Source: REEB95 sp050729835 | GTDB lineage: Bacteria; Pseudomonadota; Alphaproteobacteria; ATCC43930; CGMCC-115725 | DNA: 56,679 nt | Assembly (NCBI GenBank): GCA_050729835.1 | Contig: JBOHLS010000018.1 | Span: 1-56,679 of the forward strand | Direction of reading: 5' to 3' | Shown: piece after piece, positions 1 through 8,641 of the stretch | Numbering within the stretch: position 1 is the first letter of the stretch | Layout of the letters: every line of letters starts with the position of its first letter | The notes under the pieces: generated by a model | The model's input: only the letters and a program-made list of their open reading frames with translations | Databases searched by the model: none | What the model was told of the DNA's origin: nothing | Translations under genes and position numbers: made by a program

Positions 1-1736
1 ACGCGCACCGCCGGCAGGCCCGGGGCGATGTCCTGGGCCAGCGTCAGCTTGGCGGCCTCGGCCTTGGGCGCCACCAGGCGCACCGCCTCGTCGATGATCG
101 GCGCCAGCGCCGCGCTCTCCAGCCGCAACTCGGTCTTGCCCGACTGCAGCTTGGCGATGTCGAGGATGTCGTTGATGATCGTCAGCAGGTGCTCGCCGCT
201 CCGCCGGATCAGCGTCGCGTATTCCCGGTACCGCGTCGGCTGCGGACCGAACATCCCCTGCTCGATGATCTGCGAAAACCCAATCACCGCGTTCAATGGC
301 GTGCGCAGCTCGTGGCTCATCGTCGCCAGGAACGAGCTCTTAGTGCGGTCGGCGCGCTCGGCGGTTTCGCGCGCCTGGCGTTCGAGCTGCTCGCTGCGCC
401 GGAGCGCCTCTTCCTGCTGCTTCAGGCGGGTGATGTCGGTGTAGAAACAGGCGGTGCCGCCATCCTCGGTGCGGCGCTCGCGCGTCAACAGCCAGCGGCC
501 GTCGCGCAACCGCTGCACCAGCTCGGTATTGGCCGCGCGATGCGCGGCGACGCGCCGCGCGACCAGCGACGTCCGCGATTCCTCGTCGATTCCCTCGGCC
601 CACCCGCCGCTTTCGGCGACCAGCCGGATGATGGTCTCGAACCGCGCACCGGGCACGACCAGCGGCTGCACCGTCGGCGTGTAATACTCGACATACGCGC
701 GATTGCACAGCGCCAGGCGGTCGTCAGCGTCGTAGAGCGCGAAACCGCCGGGCGTGCTCTCGATGGCGTCGTGCAGGCGGTTCTCGGCGGTGCTGCGCGC
801 GCGCTCCTCGGCGGTGAGCCGCCAGGCGAGCCAAAGCGCGACCACCGTCACGACCGCGATGATCAGGACGTCGAAAACGACGAAGTTGCGGAAGGCGGGC
901 GACGCGCTTGGCGGTGCGCCGACGACGATCATCTGCAGCGGGAACGCAGTAATCGTGCGGAAGGCCACCATGTCGTGCGTGTGCCGCGCCAGCAGCGCAT
1001 GGACCGTCATCGGCCAGCCGGCGCCCAGGTCGCGCGCGTTGCCGGCGAGAACCGAACCGTCGTCGCCGCGCACCAGGAACGCATCCGTCACGCTCGACAA
1101 TCCTCCGCGCAGCGCGGTGAAATGCGTCGGCTCGACGACCGCGACGACGGCGCCGATCCGCGAGCCCAGCCGGTCGATGATCGGCCAGCTCATGTTGAAA
1201 TACGGCGCGGCTCCCGACACGAGTTCGAGATGGCCGATGAACGGGCGCGACGTGTAGGTCGCCGTCAGTTCCTTGAAATAGGCCTGATCCGCCAGGTTAC
1301 GCGGCGCCGCCGGATAGTGTGCGGAATCCAGCACCACCGTGCCGTTGCGATCGAGCACCAGCAGGTTGCGCACATGCGGTAGGCGCATGTCCTCGTTCTC
1401 AAGCAGCGTCTGGTCGGCCGCGGTCAGCGTGCCGGCCGCCAGGCGGCTTCCGAGCTTCGTCGCGATCGTCTCCATGGTCAGGTCGATCGCGGTCAGCGTG
1501 TGGCCCGCCTCTTCCGCCAGCATGTTAGCTGTCGCGTCGCGTGCCTCGGCCTCGCGTGCGGCGGCCGTCGAATAGAAGTGGTAGACGAAGGCGCCATTGG
1601 CGACGTGCAGCAGCGCCACCAGCACGATCGTTACCACGAAGATGCGAGACGCGAGCAAGCGCTCGCGCGGCGCGTTCGCCATGCCGACGGGCGCGCGACC
1701 GGTGTCAGCCCGCTTGGTGAAACGCCACACGGCCAT
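1..1736 (-). CDS. Membrane PAS sensor histidine kinase (3' end cut by window edge)
   Basis: A membrane sensor kinase that would autophosphorylate on His and pass the phosphate to a response regulator. The reverse-strand translation begins at ATG 1736 (a second ATG is at 1682) and stays open for 578 codons to the window edge, so the ATPase half is missing. In order it shows a membrane segment near residues 25-50, a periplasmic Cache-like sensor with an AYFKEL stretch, a second membrane segment near 280-300, a PAS domain near 310-430 (ESTPGGFALYDADDRL), and a HisKA dimerisation domain. The phospho-acceptor is in SHELRTPLNAV, about His475. No response regulator lies on the visible side. Neither possible start has a convincing ribosome site. 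Kinase identity is firm; the ligand is unknown. Confidence 0.88.
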   Translation of the reverse strand, partial: MAVWRFTKRADTGRAPVGMANAPRERLLASRIFVVTIVLVALLHVANGAFVYHFYSTAAAREAEARDATANMLAEEAGHTLTAIDLTMETIATKLGSRLAAGTLTAADQTLLENEDMRLPHVRNLLVLDRNGTVVLDSAHYPAAPRNLADQAYFKELTATYTSRPFIGHLELVSGAAPYFNMSWPIIDRLGSRIGAVVAVVEPTHFTALRGGLSSVTDAFLVRGDDGSVLAGNARDLGAGWPMTVHALLARHTHDMVAFRTITAFPLQMIVVGAPPSASPAFRNFVVFDVLIIAVVTVVALWLAWRLTAEERARSTAENRLHDAIESTPGGFALYDADDRLALCNRAYVEYYTPTVQPLVVPGARFETIIRLVAESGGWAEGIDEESRTSLVARRVAAHRAANTELVQRLRDGRWLLTRERRTEDGGTACFYTDITRLKQQEEALRRSEQLERQARETAERADRTKSSFLATMSHELRTPLNAVIGFSQIIEQGMFGPQPTRYREYATLIRRSGEHLLTIINDILDIAKLQSGKTELRLESAALAPIIDEAVRLVAPKAEAAKLTLAQDIAPGLPAVR

Positions 1737-1859
1737 CCTCGGTGCGACGGAAGACAAAATTTTCAACCTATGAGAGTAGCTGCGGCGGGCTTAGCGCCGA
1801 GTTAACCCCTTCGGCGGCGCGCGCGGTTATGCTTAAAGAAAGCTGAATCGGAGACCGCC

Positions 1860-3008
1860 GTGACCGAACCCCTGTCGACAAGCCCGAATGCCGCGCTGCT
1901 CGGCCACCCCGGCGGTCGCGCCGTGCTCGATACACCGGCGCTGGTGGTCGATCGTGCGGCGCTCGATCGCAACGTCGCGGCGATGGCGACGCATGCGCGC
2001 GTAACCGGGGTCGCGCTCCGGCCGCACGTCAAAACCCACAAATCCGTCGCCATCGCGCGCCGTCAGGTGGCCGCCGGCGCGCTCGGCGTTTCCTGTGTCA
2101 CGCTCGGCGAGGCCGAAATCATGGTGCACGCCGGCCTGCCCGGCGTGCACCTGACCTCGCCGCCGGCGACTGCGGCCAAGCGGACCCGGCTCGCGGCGCT
2201 CGTCCGCTCGCCGCATCGCGGCCTCAGCGTCGTCGTCGACCACGCCGACACCGTCGCCGCGCTCAGCGCCGCATTGCGCGATGCGCCGGCGCCGCTCGCC
2301 GTGCTGGTCGACGTCGATGCCGGGCAGGGCCGCACCGGTTGCGCCGTCGAGGCGGCGCCGGCGTTGGCGCGGGCGGTGCGCGCCGCGCCGCGCCTGGCGT
2401 TCGCCGGCATCCAGGCCTATGCCGGCCATCTCCAGCACGTTGCGGTCCGCGCCGAGCGGCGCGAGCGCAGCTTGCGGCTCGCCGACCGGCTGCGCGGGTT
2501 GTTGCGGCAGCTGGCGGCCGACGACCTGCCAGCGCCGATCGTCACCGGCGGCGGCACCGGAACCTTCGATCTCGATCCCGAGGCGCGGGTCTTCACCGAG
2601 CTGCAGGTCGGCTCGTACGTCTTCATGGACGTCGACTATCAGCGGGCGCTGGCCGACGGCCGCAACGCGCCGCCCTTCGAGACGGCGCTGTTCGTGGCGA
2701 CGGCGGTGGTCGGCATCAATCAGCCGGCCTATCTGGTCACCGACGCCGGCCTCAAGAGTTTCGCCACCGACGGTCCCAAGCCCGAGCCGGCGCGCAGTGC
2801 GCCTTCCGGCAGCCGCTACGAGTTCTTTGGCGACGAGCATGGCAAACTGTTCATACCGCCGGGCGCGGCGCGGCCGGCGCTTGGCACGGTAATCGAATGC
2901 GTCACGCCGCATTGCGACCCGACGGTCAACCTGCACGATTTCTATCACGTGGTCGACGGCGACACGCTGGTCGAGCTTTGGCCGGTCGACGCGCGCGGCA
3001 AGCGGTAG
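1860..3008 (+). CDS. D-threonine aldolase / D-serine dehydratase-like PLP enzyme (DSD1 family)
   Basis: A fold-type III, alanine-racemase-like PLP enzyme of 382 residues, acting in the cytoplasm on D-3-hydroxy amino acids. The N-terminal barrel carries the Schiff-base lysine in RPHVKTHK (Lys58). The C-terminal beta domain carries PHCDPTVN, with His351, Cys352 and Asp353. From family knowledge, D-threonine aldolases use His-x-Asp and D-serine dehydratases His-x-Cys for the metal; the spacing here (His351, Asp353) favours an aldolase. The GTG start at 1860 is preceded by GGAG at 1850-1853 with a 6-nt gap. It converges on the RidA/dehydratase pair across a palindromic repeat. The family is certain; the exact substrate is inferred. 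Confidence 0.85.
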   Translation: MTEPLSTSPNAALLGHPGGRAVLDTPALVVDRAALDRNVAAMATHARVTGVALRPHVKTHKSVAIARRQVAAGALGVSCVTLGEAEIMVHAGLPGVHLTSPPATAAKRTRLAALVRSPHRGLSVVVDHADTVAALSAALRDAPAPLAVLVDVDAGQGRTGCAVEAAPALARAVRAAPRLAFAGIQAYAGHLQHVAVRAERRERSLRLADRLRGLLRQLAADDLPAPIVTGGGTGTFDLDPEARVFTELQVGSYVFMDVDYQRALADGRNAPPFETALFVATAVVGINQPAYLVTDAGLKSFATDGPKPEPARSAPSGSRYEFFGDEHGKLFIPPGAARPALGTVIECVTPHCDPTVNLHDFYHVVDGDTLVELWPVDARGKR

Positions 3009-3010
3009 AC

Positions 3011-3104
3011 GACGAAAACGCTTTCGTCGCCCCTACGAAAGCAGGGGTCCAGGGCAAGCGAACGTCACCCGCCTCTGGATTCCCGCTTGCGCGGGGGACG
3101 ACGG
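3011..3104. repeat. REP/MITE-like palindromic intergenic repeat with nested hairpins
   Basis: Between two convergent genes lies a structured block. GACGAAA/TTTCGTC form a perfect 7-bp stem at 3011-3028. CCCCT/AGGGG pair around 3031-3046. CCCGC/GCGGG pair at 3082-3095. The outer parts (about 3025-3053 and 3073-3104) are imperfect inverted copies of each other, of the type GTCGCCCC...TCCAGG against CTGGATTCCCGC...GACGAC. Such arms are typical of dispersed palindromic repeats in proteobacteria. It may also act as a two-way terminator for the D-threonine-aldolase-like gene and ridA. I saw no second copy in the window. Confidence 0.7.
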
Positions 3105-3105
3105 A

Positions 3106-3486
3106 TTATTTCGCCGCGAAGGCTTCGATCTCGACCAGCCATTCGGGCTTGACCAGCGATTGCACGACGACGGTGGTCGAAACCGGCCGGGCCGCGCCCA
3201 GGATCTTCGCCCGCACCGCGCTGTAGCCGGCGATGTTTTCCCGCTGGGTCAGGTAGGTGTTGATCTTGACCAGGTTTTCGACGCCCATGTCGGCCGATTC
3301 CAGGACGTTGCGGACGTTGCGCCAGACCTGCTCGGTCTGGGCCTCGATGCCTTGCGGCGTGCTGCCGTCCTTGGCCACCGGGATCTGGCCGGCGATGAAC
3401 AGCAGCCGCTGTCCGGCTGGAATCTCGACGCCCAGGCTGTAGGGTCCGTTCGGCGGCGGCGAGGCGGCGGGGTTGTGGACTTTCAT
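3106..3486 (-). CDS. RidA family (YjgF/UK114) enamine/imine deaminase
   Basis: A small cytoplasmic Rid-family protein of 126 residues. The family hydrolyses reactive enamine/imine intermediates, for example those made by PLP dehydratases. It contains the family core with Arg100 in AARPVSTTVVV (the carboxylate-binding arginine of active members) and a conserved C-terminal Glu120. The ATG at 3486 is chosen because GGGAG lies 9 nt upstream and the product then has the family length; a longer in-frame extension would run into the dehydratase. It follows the dehydratase by 19 bp on the same strand, so the two are probably one operon. It may protect the cell from by-products of that pathway or of the facing PLP enzyme; that role is inferred. 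Confidence 0.9.
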   Translation of the reverse strand: MKVHNPAASPPPNGPYSLGVEIPAGQRLLFIAGQIPVAKDGSTPQGIEAQTEQVWRNVRNVLESADMGVENLVKINTYLTQRENIAGYSAVRAKILGAARPVSTTVVVQSLVKPEWLVEIEAFAAK

Positions 3487-3505
3487 GCTCTTTTTCTCCC
3501 GTGGG

Positions 3506-5197
3506 TTAGGCGCGGATGCCGCGCAGGAAATCGAAGTCGCAGCTCTGGTCAGCCTGCAGCACGTGCTGGTGATAGAGCCGGGCATAGCCGCGCGCCGGCA
3601 AAACCGGCGGCGGCGCCGGGCGACGCGCGAGCTCGGCCGGATCGACCAGCAGGTCGAGCGTCTTCGTCTTGACGCTCAAGCGGATGCGGTCGCCATCCCG
3701 GACCTTGGCCAGCGGCCCGCCGCTCGCCGCGTCGGGCGCGACGTGCAGGACCACCGTGCCATAGGCGGTGCCGCTCATCCGCGCGTCGGAAATCCGCACC
3801 ATGTCCTTGACGCCGGCGCGTGCGAGCTTTGCCGGGATCGGCAGCGAGCCTGCTTCGGGCATGCCGGCGGCGCTCGCCGGGCCGGCGTTTTGCAGCACCA
3901 GAAAATCGTCGGGCGTGACGTCAAGCGCCGGATCGTCGATGCGCTGGGCGACGTCCTCGAGCGAGTCGAACACCACCGCGCGGCCCTCGCGCTCGCAGAG
4001 CTTGGGATCGGCGGCCGCGCGTTTCAGGATCGCGCCCTTAGGTGCGAGGCTGCCGAACAAAGCGACCAGGCCGCCTTGCGGCTCGAGCGGCGCCTTGGCC
4101 TCGCGGATGACGCGGCGGTCGACGAAACCCGCATCTTCGGCCAGCCGCTCGGCCAGCGTCTCGCCGGTGACGGCGCGGCAATCGAGATGCAGCAGCGGCT
4201 TGATCTCCCGGAGAACCGCCCCCACGCCGCCGGCGGCGAAGAAATCCTCCATGTAGTGCTCGCCGGTCGGCTTGAGGTCGATCAGCACCGGCGTCGCGTC
4301 GGAGAAGCGGTTGAGGCGCTCGAGCGGGAAATTGCGGCCGAGCCGGCCGGCGATCGCCGCCAGGTGCAGCACGGCGTTTGTCGAGCCGCTGATCGCCAGC
4401 AGCACGCGCAGTGCGTTCTCGATCGCCTCTTCGGTCACGATCTGGGCGGGCGCGAGCTGGCCGCGCGCCAGACCGGCCGCCGCCGCGCCAGTCGCCTCGG
4501 CGGCGCGCAGGCGGTCGGCGTGTACCGCCGGAATCGCCGCGGTGCCCGGCAGCATCATGCCGAGTGTTTCCGAGATCGCCGCCATGGTGCTGGCCGTGCC
4601 CATCACTGCGCAGGTGCCGGCGGTGACGGCGAGCGCGTTCTCGACCTCGGTGATCGCTTCGCGGCTGATCTCGCCGGCGCGGAAACGCGCCCAGAATCGC
4701 CGGCAATCGGTGCAGGCGCCGAGCCGCTCGCCGCCGTAGCGGCCGGTCATCATCGGCCCGGTGACGAGCTGGATCGCCGGCACGCCGGCCGAGATCAAGC
4801 CCATGAGCTGCGCCAGCACCGTCTTGTCGCAGCCGCCGATCAGCACCACCGCGTCCATCGGCTGGGCGCGGATCATCTCCTCGGTGTCCATCGCCATCAG
4901 GTTGCGGAGATAGAGGCTGGTCGGATTGAGATAGACCTCGCCCAGCGAGATCGTCGGGAAGGGCAGGGGCAGGGCGCCGGCGGCGATCACGCCGCGCTTT
5001 ACCGCCTCGATCAGCTCGGGCACGAGCCGGTGACAGGAGTTGAACCCGCTGTCGGTGTCGGCGATGCCGACGATCGGCCGCGCCAGCATGGCCGGCGAAT
5101 AGCCCATCGAGCGCGCATAGGAGCGGCGCAGGTAGAGCGCATAGTCGCGGTCGCCGTATTGCGTCAGCCCGTGAGCGAGCCCGCTGGGATCGGCCAT
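3506..5197 (-). CDS. IlvD/Edd family dehydratase, probably a pentonate (sugar acid) dehydratase
   Basis: A 563-residue Fe-S dehydratase that removes water from a polyhydroxy acid to give a 2-keto-3-deoxy acid. Three cysteines fit the cluster ligands of the L-arabonate/D-xylonate dehydratase branch: Cys55 (GFNSCHR), Cys123 (GGCDKT) and Cys196 (TAGTCAVMG). The likely catalytic serine is in RMSGT near residue 475. Length and spacing match sugar-acid dehydratases better than the branched-chain amino acid enzyme IlvD, though substrate cannot be read from sequence. It is the first gene of a short operon with ridA. The start faces the stress-protein gene across about 150 bp that must hold both promoters. 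Confidence 0.85.
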   Translation of the reverse strand: MADPSGLAHGLTQYGDRDYALYLRRSYARSMGYSPAMLARPIVGIADTDSGFNSCHRLVPELIEAVKRGVIAAGALPLPFPTISLGEVYLNPTSLYLRNLMAMDTEEMIRAQPMDAVVLIGGCDKTVLAQLMGLISAGVPAIQLVTGPMMTGRYGGERLGACTDCRRFWARFRAGEISREAITEVENALAVTAGTCAVMGTASTMAAISETLGMMLPGTAAIPAVHADRLRAAEATGAAAAGLARGQLAPAQIVTEEAIENALRVLLAISGSTNAVLHLAAIAGRLGRNFPLERLNRFSDATPVLIDLKPTGEHYMEDFFAAGGVGAVLREIKPLLHLDCRAVTGETLAERLAEDAGFVDRRVIREAKAPLEPQGGLVALFGSLAPKGAILKRAAADPKLCEREGRAVVFDSLEDVAQRIDDPALDVTPDDFLVLQNAGPASAAGMPEAGSLPIPAKLARAGVKDMVRISDARMSGTAYGTVVLHVAPDAASGGPLAKVRDGDRIRLSVKTKTLDLLVDPAELARRPAPPPVLPARGYARLYHQHVLQADQSCDFDFLRGIRA

Positions 5198-5350
5198 GCT
5201 CGTCTCCGCCAGGAAAGGGCCGCCGGAATGGCGGCGTCATCGAACCCCCCATCGCGTGCGGCTGTCAACCACCTGTCGCCGGGTGCGTCCGGCGGGCTTG
5301 GGCAGGCGGCAGGCCGTCGGTATAATGCCGCCGCGACGGACGGAGGCCGG

Positions 5351-6184
5351 ATGAAAGCAATCCTCGCGGTTGTGGGTGACGGTGCCGCCGAAGCGGTGCT
5401 CGAAACCGCGGTGCTCGCTGCGCGCCGTTTCGACGGCAAGATCACCGGCCTCAATGCGCTGGCCAGCGAATACGCCGTCGTCTTCGGCGGCGAGATGGGG
5501 TTCTCGATCTCGTCCGAGGTCGACCGCACGCTCGAGCGCGAAGGCGCCGAGCGACGCGAGCAGGCGCGCAGCCTGTTCAACGCGGTGATGCGCAAGCACG
5601 GCATCGCGCCCAGCGGTGTCGGCCTCAGCGGCGAATGGCGCGAAGAAGCCGGCCGTCAGAACGCGATCGTCGGCACGCTCGGACGGGTCTACGACCTGAT
5701 CGCGGTCGAGCAGCCCGACAAGGCCGCCTCCTTCGCCGAGGCGACGCTCGAGGACGCGCTGTTCGAAAGCGGCCGGCCGGTGCTGATGGCGCCGAAAACC
5801 GCGCCCGCGACCCTCGGCGAGCGTGTGCTGGTGGCGTGGAACGGCAGTACCGAGACCGCGCGCACCGTCGCCTTGGCCATACCTTTCCTGAAGCAGGCAA
5901 GACGCGTCGAGATCGTCAGCGTCGCGAGCGCTTTCGTGCCTGGACCGGGCGGCGATGAGCTGGCGCGGAACTTCAAGGCACACGGCATCGAGGCGACGGC
6001 ACGCCATATCACCGTCGGCAACAAGCCCGCCGGCGAAATCCTCCTCGACGAGGCGCGCGCGATGCAGGCCGATCTGCTGATCAAGGGCGCCTATACGCAA
6101 AGCCGGTTGCGCCAGATGATCTTCGGCGGCACGACGCGGCACGTCATCCTTAATGCCGCCATTCCGGTGCTGCTCGCGCATTAA
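5351..6184 (+). CDS. Universal stress protein, tandem two-domain UspA type
   Basis: A 277-residue cytoplasmic protein made of two Usp domains, roughly 1-145 and 150-277. The second domain begins at GERVLVAWNGS and ends with a Usp ATP-site-like stretch (RQMIFGGTTRHV) and AAIPVLLAH. Such proteins bind nucleotides and support survival under stress; no specific partner can be named. The ATG at 5351 is preceded by GGAGG at 5342-5346. The frame stays open far upstream, but that part is antisense to the dehydratase gene and is an artefact of high GC. The gene stands alone, divergent from the dehydratase operon. Confidence 0.88.
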   Translation: MKAILAVVGDGAAEAVLETAVLAARRFDGKITGLNALASEYAVVFGGEMGFSISSEVDRTLEREGAERREQARSLFNAVMRKHGIAPSGVGLSGEWREEAGRQNAIVGTLGRVYDLIAVEQPDKAASFAEATLEDALFESGRPVLMAPKTAPATLGERVLVAWNGSTETARTVALAIPFLKQARRVEIVSVASAFVPGPGGDELARNFKAHGIEATARHITVGNKPAGEILLDEARAMQADLLIKGAYTQSRLRQMIFGGTTRHVILNAAIPVLLAH

Positions 6185-6282
6185 CCGTCGGCGTCCGGCC
6201 GAATTCGTCCCTGAACATCGTTAACGCTTAAGAGTTTGATAAATCCCTGCGGCGTAGTTTTGCCGTCGTGGGGGCTGGATAC

Positions 6283-7320
6283 ATGGACGAGCGTTTCGAA
6301 ATCGAGCGGCGATTCCGCGATCCGGTCGGGATCGCGGACAACCCGCCCGGCTCACCGACGAATGACATAGATCTCGACGAAGCGCGCCGGCGCGACAACC
6401 TTTTGCGCCATGTGGTGCGCGCGATCCGCGACGAGCGCCAGCCCGAGGCGGCACTGGCCGCCGTCCTGACCGCGCTTGGCCTCGTACTCGCCGCGACCGG
6501 CGGCATGGTTCTGCGTCACGGCGCCGATGGATCGTTGCCCGCGGCGGCCGGCTGGGGCGCGAAACCACTGGCTTCGTCGCTGCCGGCGATCCGCGCCGCT
6601 CTGGCGCGCGACAACGGCGTCGCGCTCGTGCATGGCACGGTGCAGTTCGTGGCGCAGGCGGTGATCTATCGGGACGAAACCAGGGGCGCGCTGCTGTTGT
6701 GGCGGCGCGCCGAGCATGCCGTCTTCGATACCATCGACCGCTCGCTCGTGAGCGACGTTGCCGATCACCTCGGCGTCGTGTTGGCGCAGATCGAGGCGCG
6801 CGAGCGGATCGACCATCTCGCACGCACCGATCATCTCACCGGCCTCGCCAATCGCGCCGCCTTCTTCGACGAATTTGCGCGTCGCCTCAGCCGCATGGAT
6901 CGCAGCCGGCCGGCGGCGGCGCTGCTCTATATCGACGTCGCCAACCTCAAGCTCGTCAACGCGCTGCGCGGACCCGACGCTGGCGACGCTGCGCTAGCCG
7001 TGCTGGCCGGTCTCCTGCGCGAGCATACGCGGCCCGGCGACCTGATCGCACGGTTCGGCGGCAGCGAATTCGTGTTGTGGATCGAGCGCATCGATGCCGC
7101 CGGCGCCCGAGCCCGCGCCGCGGCCATGACGGCGGCGGCGGCGCGGCTGGCGCCGTTTGCCGACAACGCCGATCCGGCATTCGGCGTTAGCGTCGGCGTC
7201 GCGCCGTTCGATCCGCTGCGTACCGAGACCGTGATGCAACTCGTGCTGCGCGCCGCTTCCGATGCCGCGCGCACAAAAGAACAGGGAGGCGAGCCGTGGC
7301 CCGTCTCCCTGCCGGCTTAG
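6283..7320 (+). CDS. GAF-like plus GGDEF domain protein with a degenerate GGSEF site
   Basis: A 345-residue soluble signalling protein. The N-terminal half (about 35-165) looks like a GAF sensor; the C-terminal half (about 175-340) is a GGDEF domain that follows DHLARTDHLTGLANR. The signature at residues 259-263 is GGSEF, with Ser where active cyclases have Asp or Glu. The guanine-binding Asn and Asp (IDVANLKLVN, GPDAGD) are kept. An RxxD inhibitory site (RPGD) sits exactly five residues before GGSEF. This pattern suggests weak or no cyclase activity with retained c-di-GMP binding; that is inference. ATG 6283 is preferred over GTG 6268 because a G-rich ribosome site lies just before it. Confidence 0.85.
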   Translation: MDERFEIERRFRDPVGIADNPPGSPTNDIDLDEARRRDNLLRHVVRAIRDERQPEAALAAVLTALGLVLAATGGMVLRHGADGSLPAAAGWGAKPLASSLPAIRAALARDNGVALVHGTVQFVAQAVIYRDETRGALLLWRRAEHAVFDTIDRSLVSDVADHLGVVLAQIEARERIDHLARTDHLTGLANRAAFFDEFARRLSRMDRSRPAAALLYIDVANLKLVNALRGPDAGDAALAVLAGLLREHTRPGDLIARFGGSEFVLWIERIDAAGARARAAAMTAAAARLAPFADNADPAFGVSVGVAPFDPLRTETVMQLVLRAASDAARTKEQGGEPWPVSLPA

Positions 7321-7352
7321 TTCATGCCATCGCTTCGGGCGTTGGCGACGCC

Positions 7353-8249
7353 CTATTCGAGGGTGATGATCACCACGCGATTGCGCGGCTCGCGCACGCC
7401 GTCGGGCGTCGGCACCGGCGGCTGATGCTCGCCGACCCAACGCTCGTCGATACGACCATGCACCACGCCTTCGCGTTGCAGATGAGCGCGCACGGAGTCA
7501 GCCCGGCGGTGCGACAGCCCCATATTGTAGGCGTCCGAACCGGCGCGGTCGGCGTGCCCGACCAGCATGATCCGCATTTTCGGATCGGCCTTCGCCTGCG
7601 CCGAGACCTGCTGGAGAATCTTTAGGGCTTCCGGCGTCAGGTTGTACTTGTTGAAGTTGAAGTAGACGCGGAACTCATGCGCAGCCACAGGCTTGCCCTC
7701 GAACTGCGCGAGTCCGAAGAAGAACTCGTTGTGGCACGGGCCTGTCATCGCCGTCCACCACGACTTCTCCATATGCACGACCCAGCAGTCGAAATCGACC
7801 TGCACGCGGGCGGCAAGCTGCGGCTGGCGCTCGCGGGCGCCGGCGTCGAGATCGCGAACGAGACGGTCGCGCGCCGCGCGCATGATCTGCGGATAGCCTT
7901 CCTTCGCGTCCCACGGCGTGACGATCGCCCAGTTGCCGACGTTCTCCGGCGGCACGACCTCGCCCTTGCCGGCGGCCAGGCTCTTGCGCGCGAAGTAGTC
8001 CGAATCCTCGAGGTCGCCGTCGCGGTTGAGCAGCACGCCGGCGAAGTCGGCGTAGTCGTGTGCCAACGCCTGGTTGAACGGGCTCGCGCTTGCGCTCGGC
8101 GCCGTCTCCTGCGCGTCAGGCAGGGTGATGTGATACGAGTAGTAATTGCCGCGCAGCGGGGGGCTATACGACCAGCCGTCGCAGCCCGCGATCAGCAACC
8201 CGGCGGCCAGGAGGATGAGATACCTCCCGAACGGATTAAGACCTTTCAT
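7353..8249 (-). CDS. OmpA-family outer-membrane lipoprotein
   Basis: A 298-residue lipoprotein. The N terminus has a signal peptide with lipobox LIAGC, giving a lipidated Cys23. Residues of roughly 24-180 form a domain I do not recognise, with three Trp-rich patches and two cysteines (DFDCWVV, GPCHNE) that could form a disulfide. The C terminus (about 185-298) is an OmpA-like peptidoglycan-binding domain with FNKYNLTPEA, VGHADRAGSD and HRRADSVRAHL. It would anchor the outer membrane to the wall. ATG 8249 is preceded by GGGGA. A longer upstream in-frame extension is rejected because it would bury the signal peptide. It converges with the GGDEF gene. Confidence 0.88.
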   Translation of the reverse strand: MKGLNPFGRYLILLAAGLLIAGCDGWSYSPPLRGNYYSYHITLPDAQETAPSASASPFNQALAHDYADFAGVLLNRDGDLEDSDYFARKSLAAGKGEVVPPENVGNWAIVTPWDAKEGYPQIMRAARDRLVRDLDAGARERQPQLAARVQVDFDCWVVHMEKSWWTAMTGPCHNEFFFGLAQFEGKPVAAHEFRVYFNFNKYNLTPEALKILQQVSAQAKADPKMRIMLVGHADRAGSDAYNMGLSHRRADSVRAHLQREGVVHGRIDERWVGEHQPPVPTPDGVREPRNRVVIITLE

Positions 8250-8641
8250 GGTTCGATCCCCATCCCTGATTTTCAATCGTGTTCCGACGCGCGGCGCGCT
8301 GTCGCCGTTGGGGCGATGCGATCTCTTCGCTGGCACCAAGCGTTACCCGACAAAAAAATCTCCCGGTGAAGCGAAACTCTGCCGCGATCTACGACGAACC
8401 GCATCGCCGTATCGGCCACCCTAATCGCGGCAGCAGGGCGAACGGGACCAGATGATGTCACGAATGATGGCTTTACTGTGTCGGTTCGCACGAAGATTTG
8501 CGCTTGTGACACCAATGCCACGCAAGATCAATGGTTCCCGCCGCTGTTCTCGATATTTGCTAGATCTCTGGTGTACCAGGTGCGCGGATTTTGTTGCGAA
8601 TGCGCCTGACGCGCGTACGCCCGCGCCAACCAGGCAAGGCG
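8250..8641. other. Intergenic region, 392 bp, no gene recognised
   Basis: This is the only gap longer than 300 bases. It lies between the 3' end of hisI and the 5' end of the OmpA lipoprotein gene, both on the - strand. It is visibly richer in A and T than its surroundings. A short reverse-strand reading frame at 8273-8521 has no family signature and no clear ribosome site. CTGACGC (8608-8614) and GCGTCAG (8639-8645) form an inverted repeat that overlaps the hisI stop and might end that transcript. The rest probably holds the promoter of the lipoprotein gene. Confidence 0.5.

Noticed and set aside
3473..5350. Very long + strand open frame upstream of the stress-protein gene
   Set aside because: It is antisense to the dehydratase gene, is rich in Arg, Gln and Ala without any domain, and arises from high GC. 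The real start is ATG 5351 with GGAGG.
8273..8521. 82-codon - strand frame in the largest gap
   Set aside because: No recognisable domain, no ribosome site, and it overlaps the likely promoter region of the OmpA lipoprotein gene.
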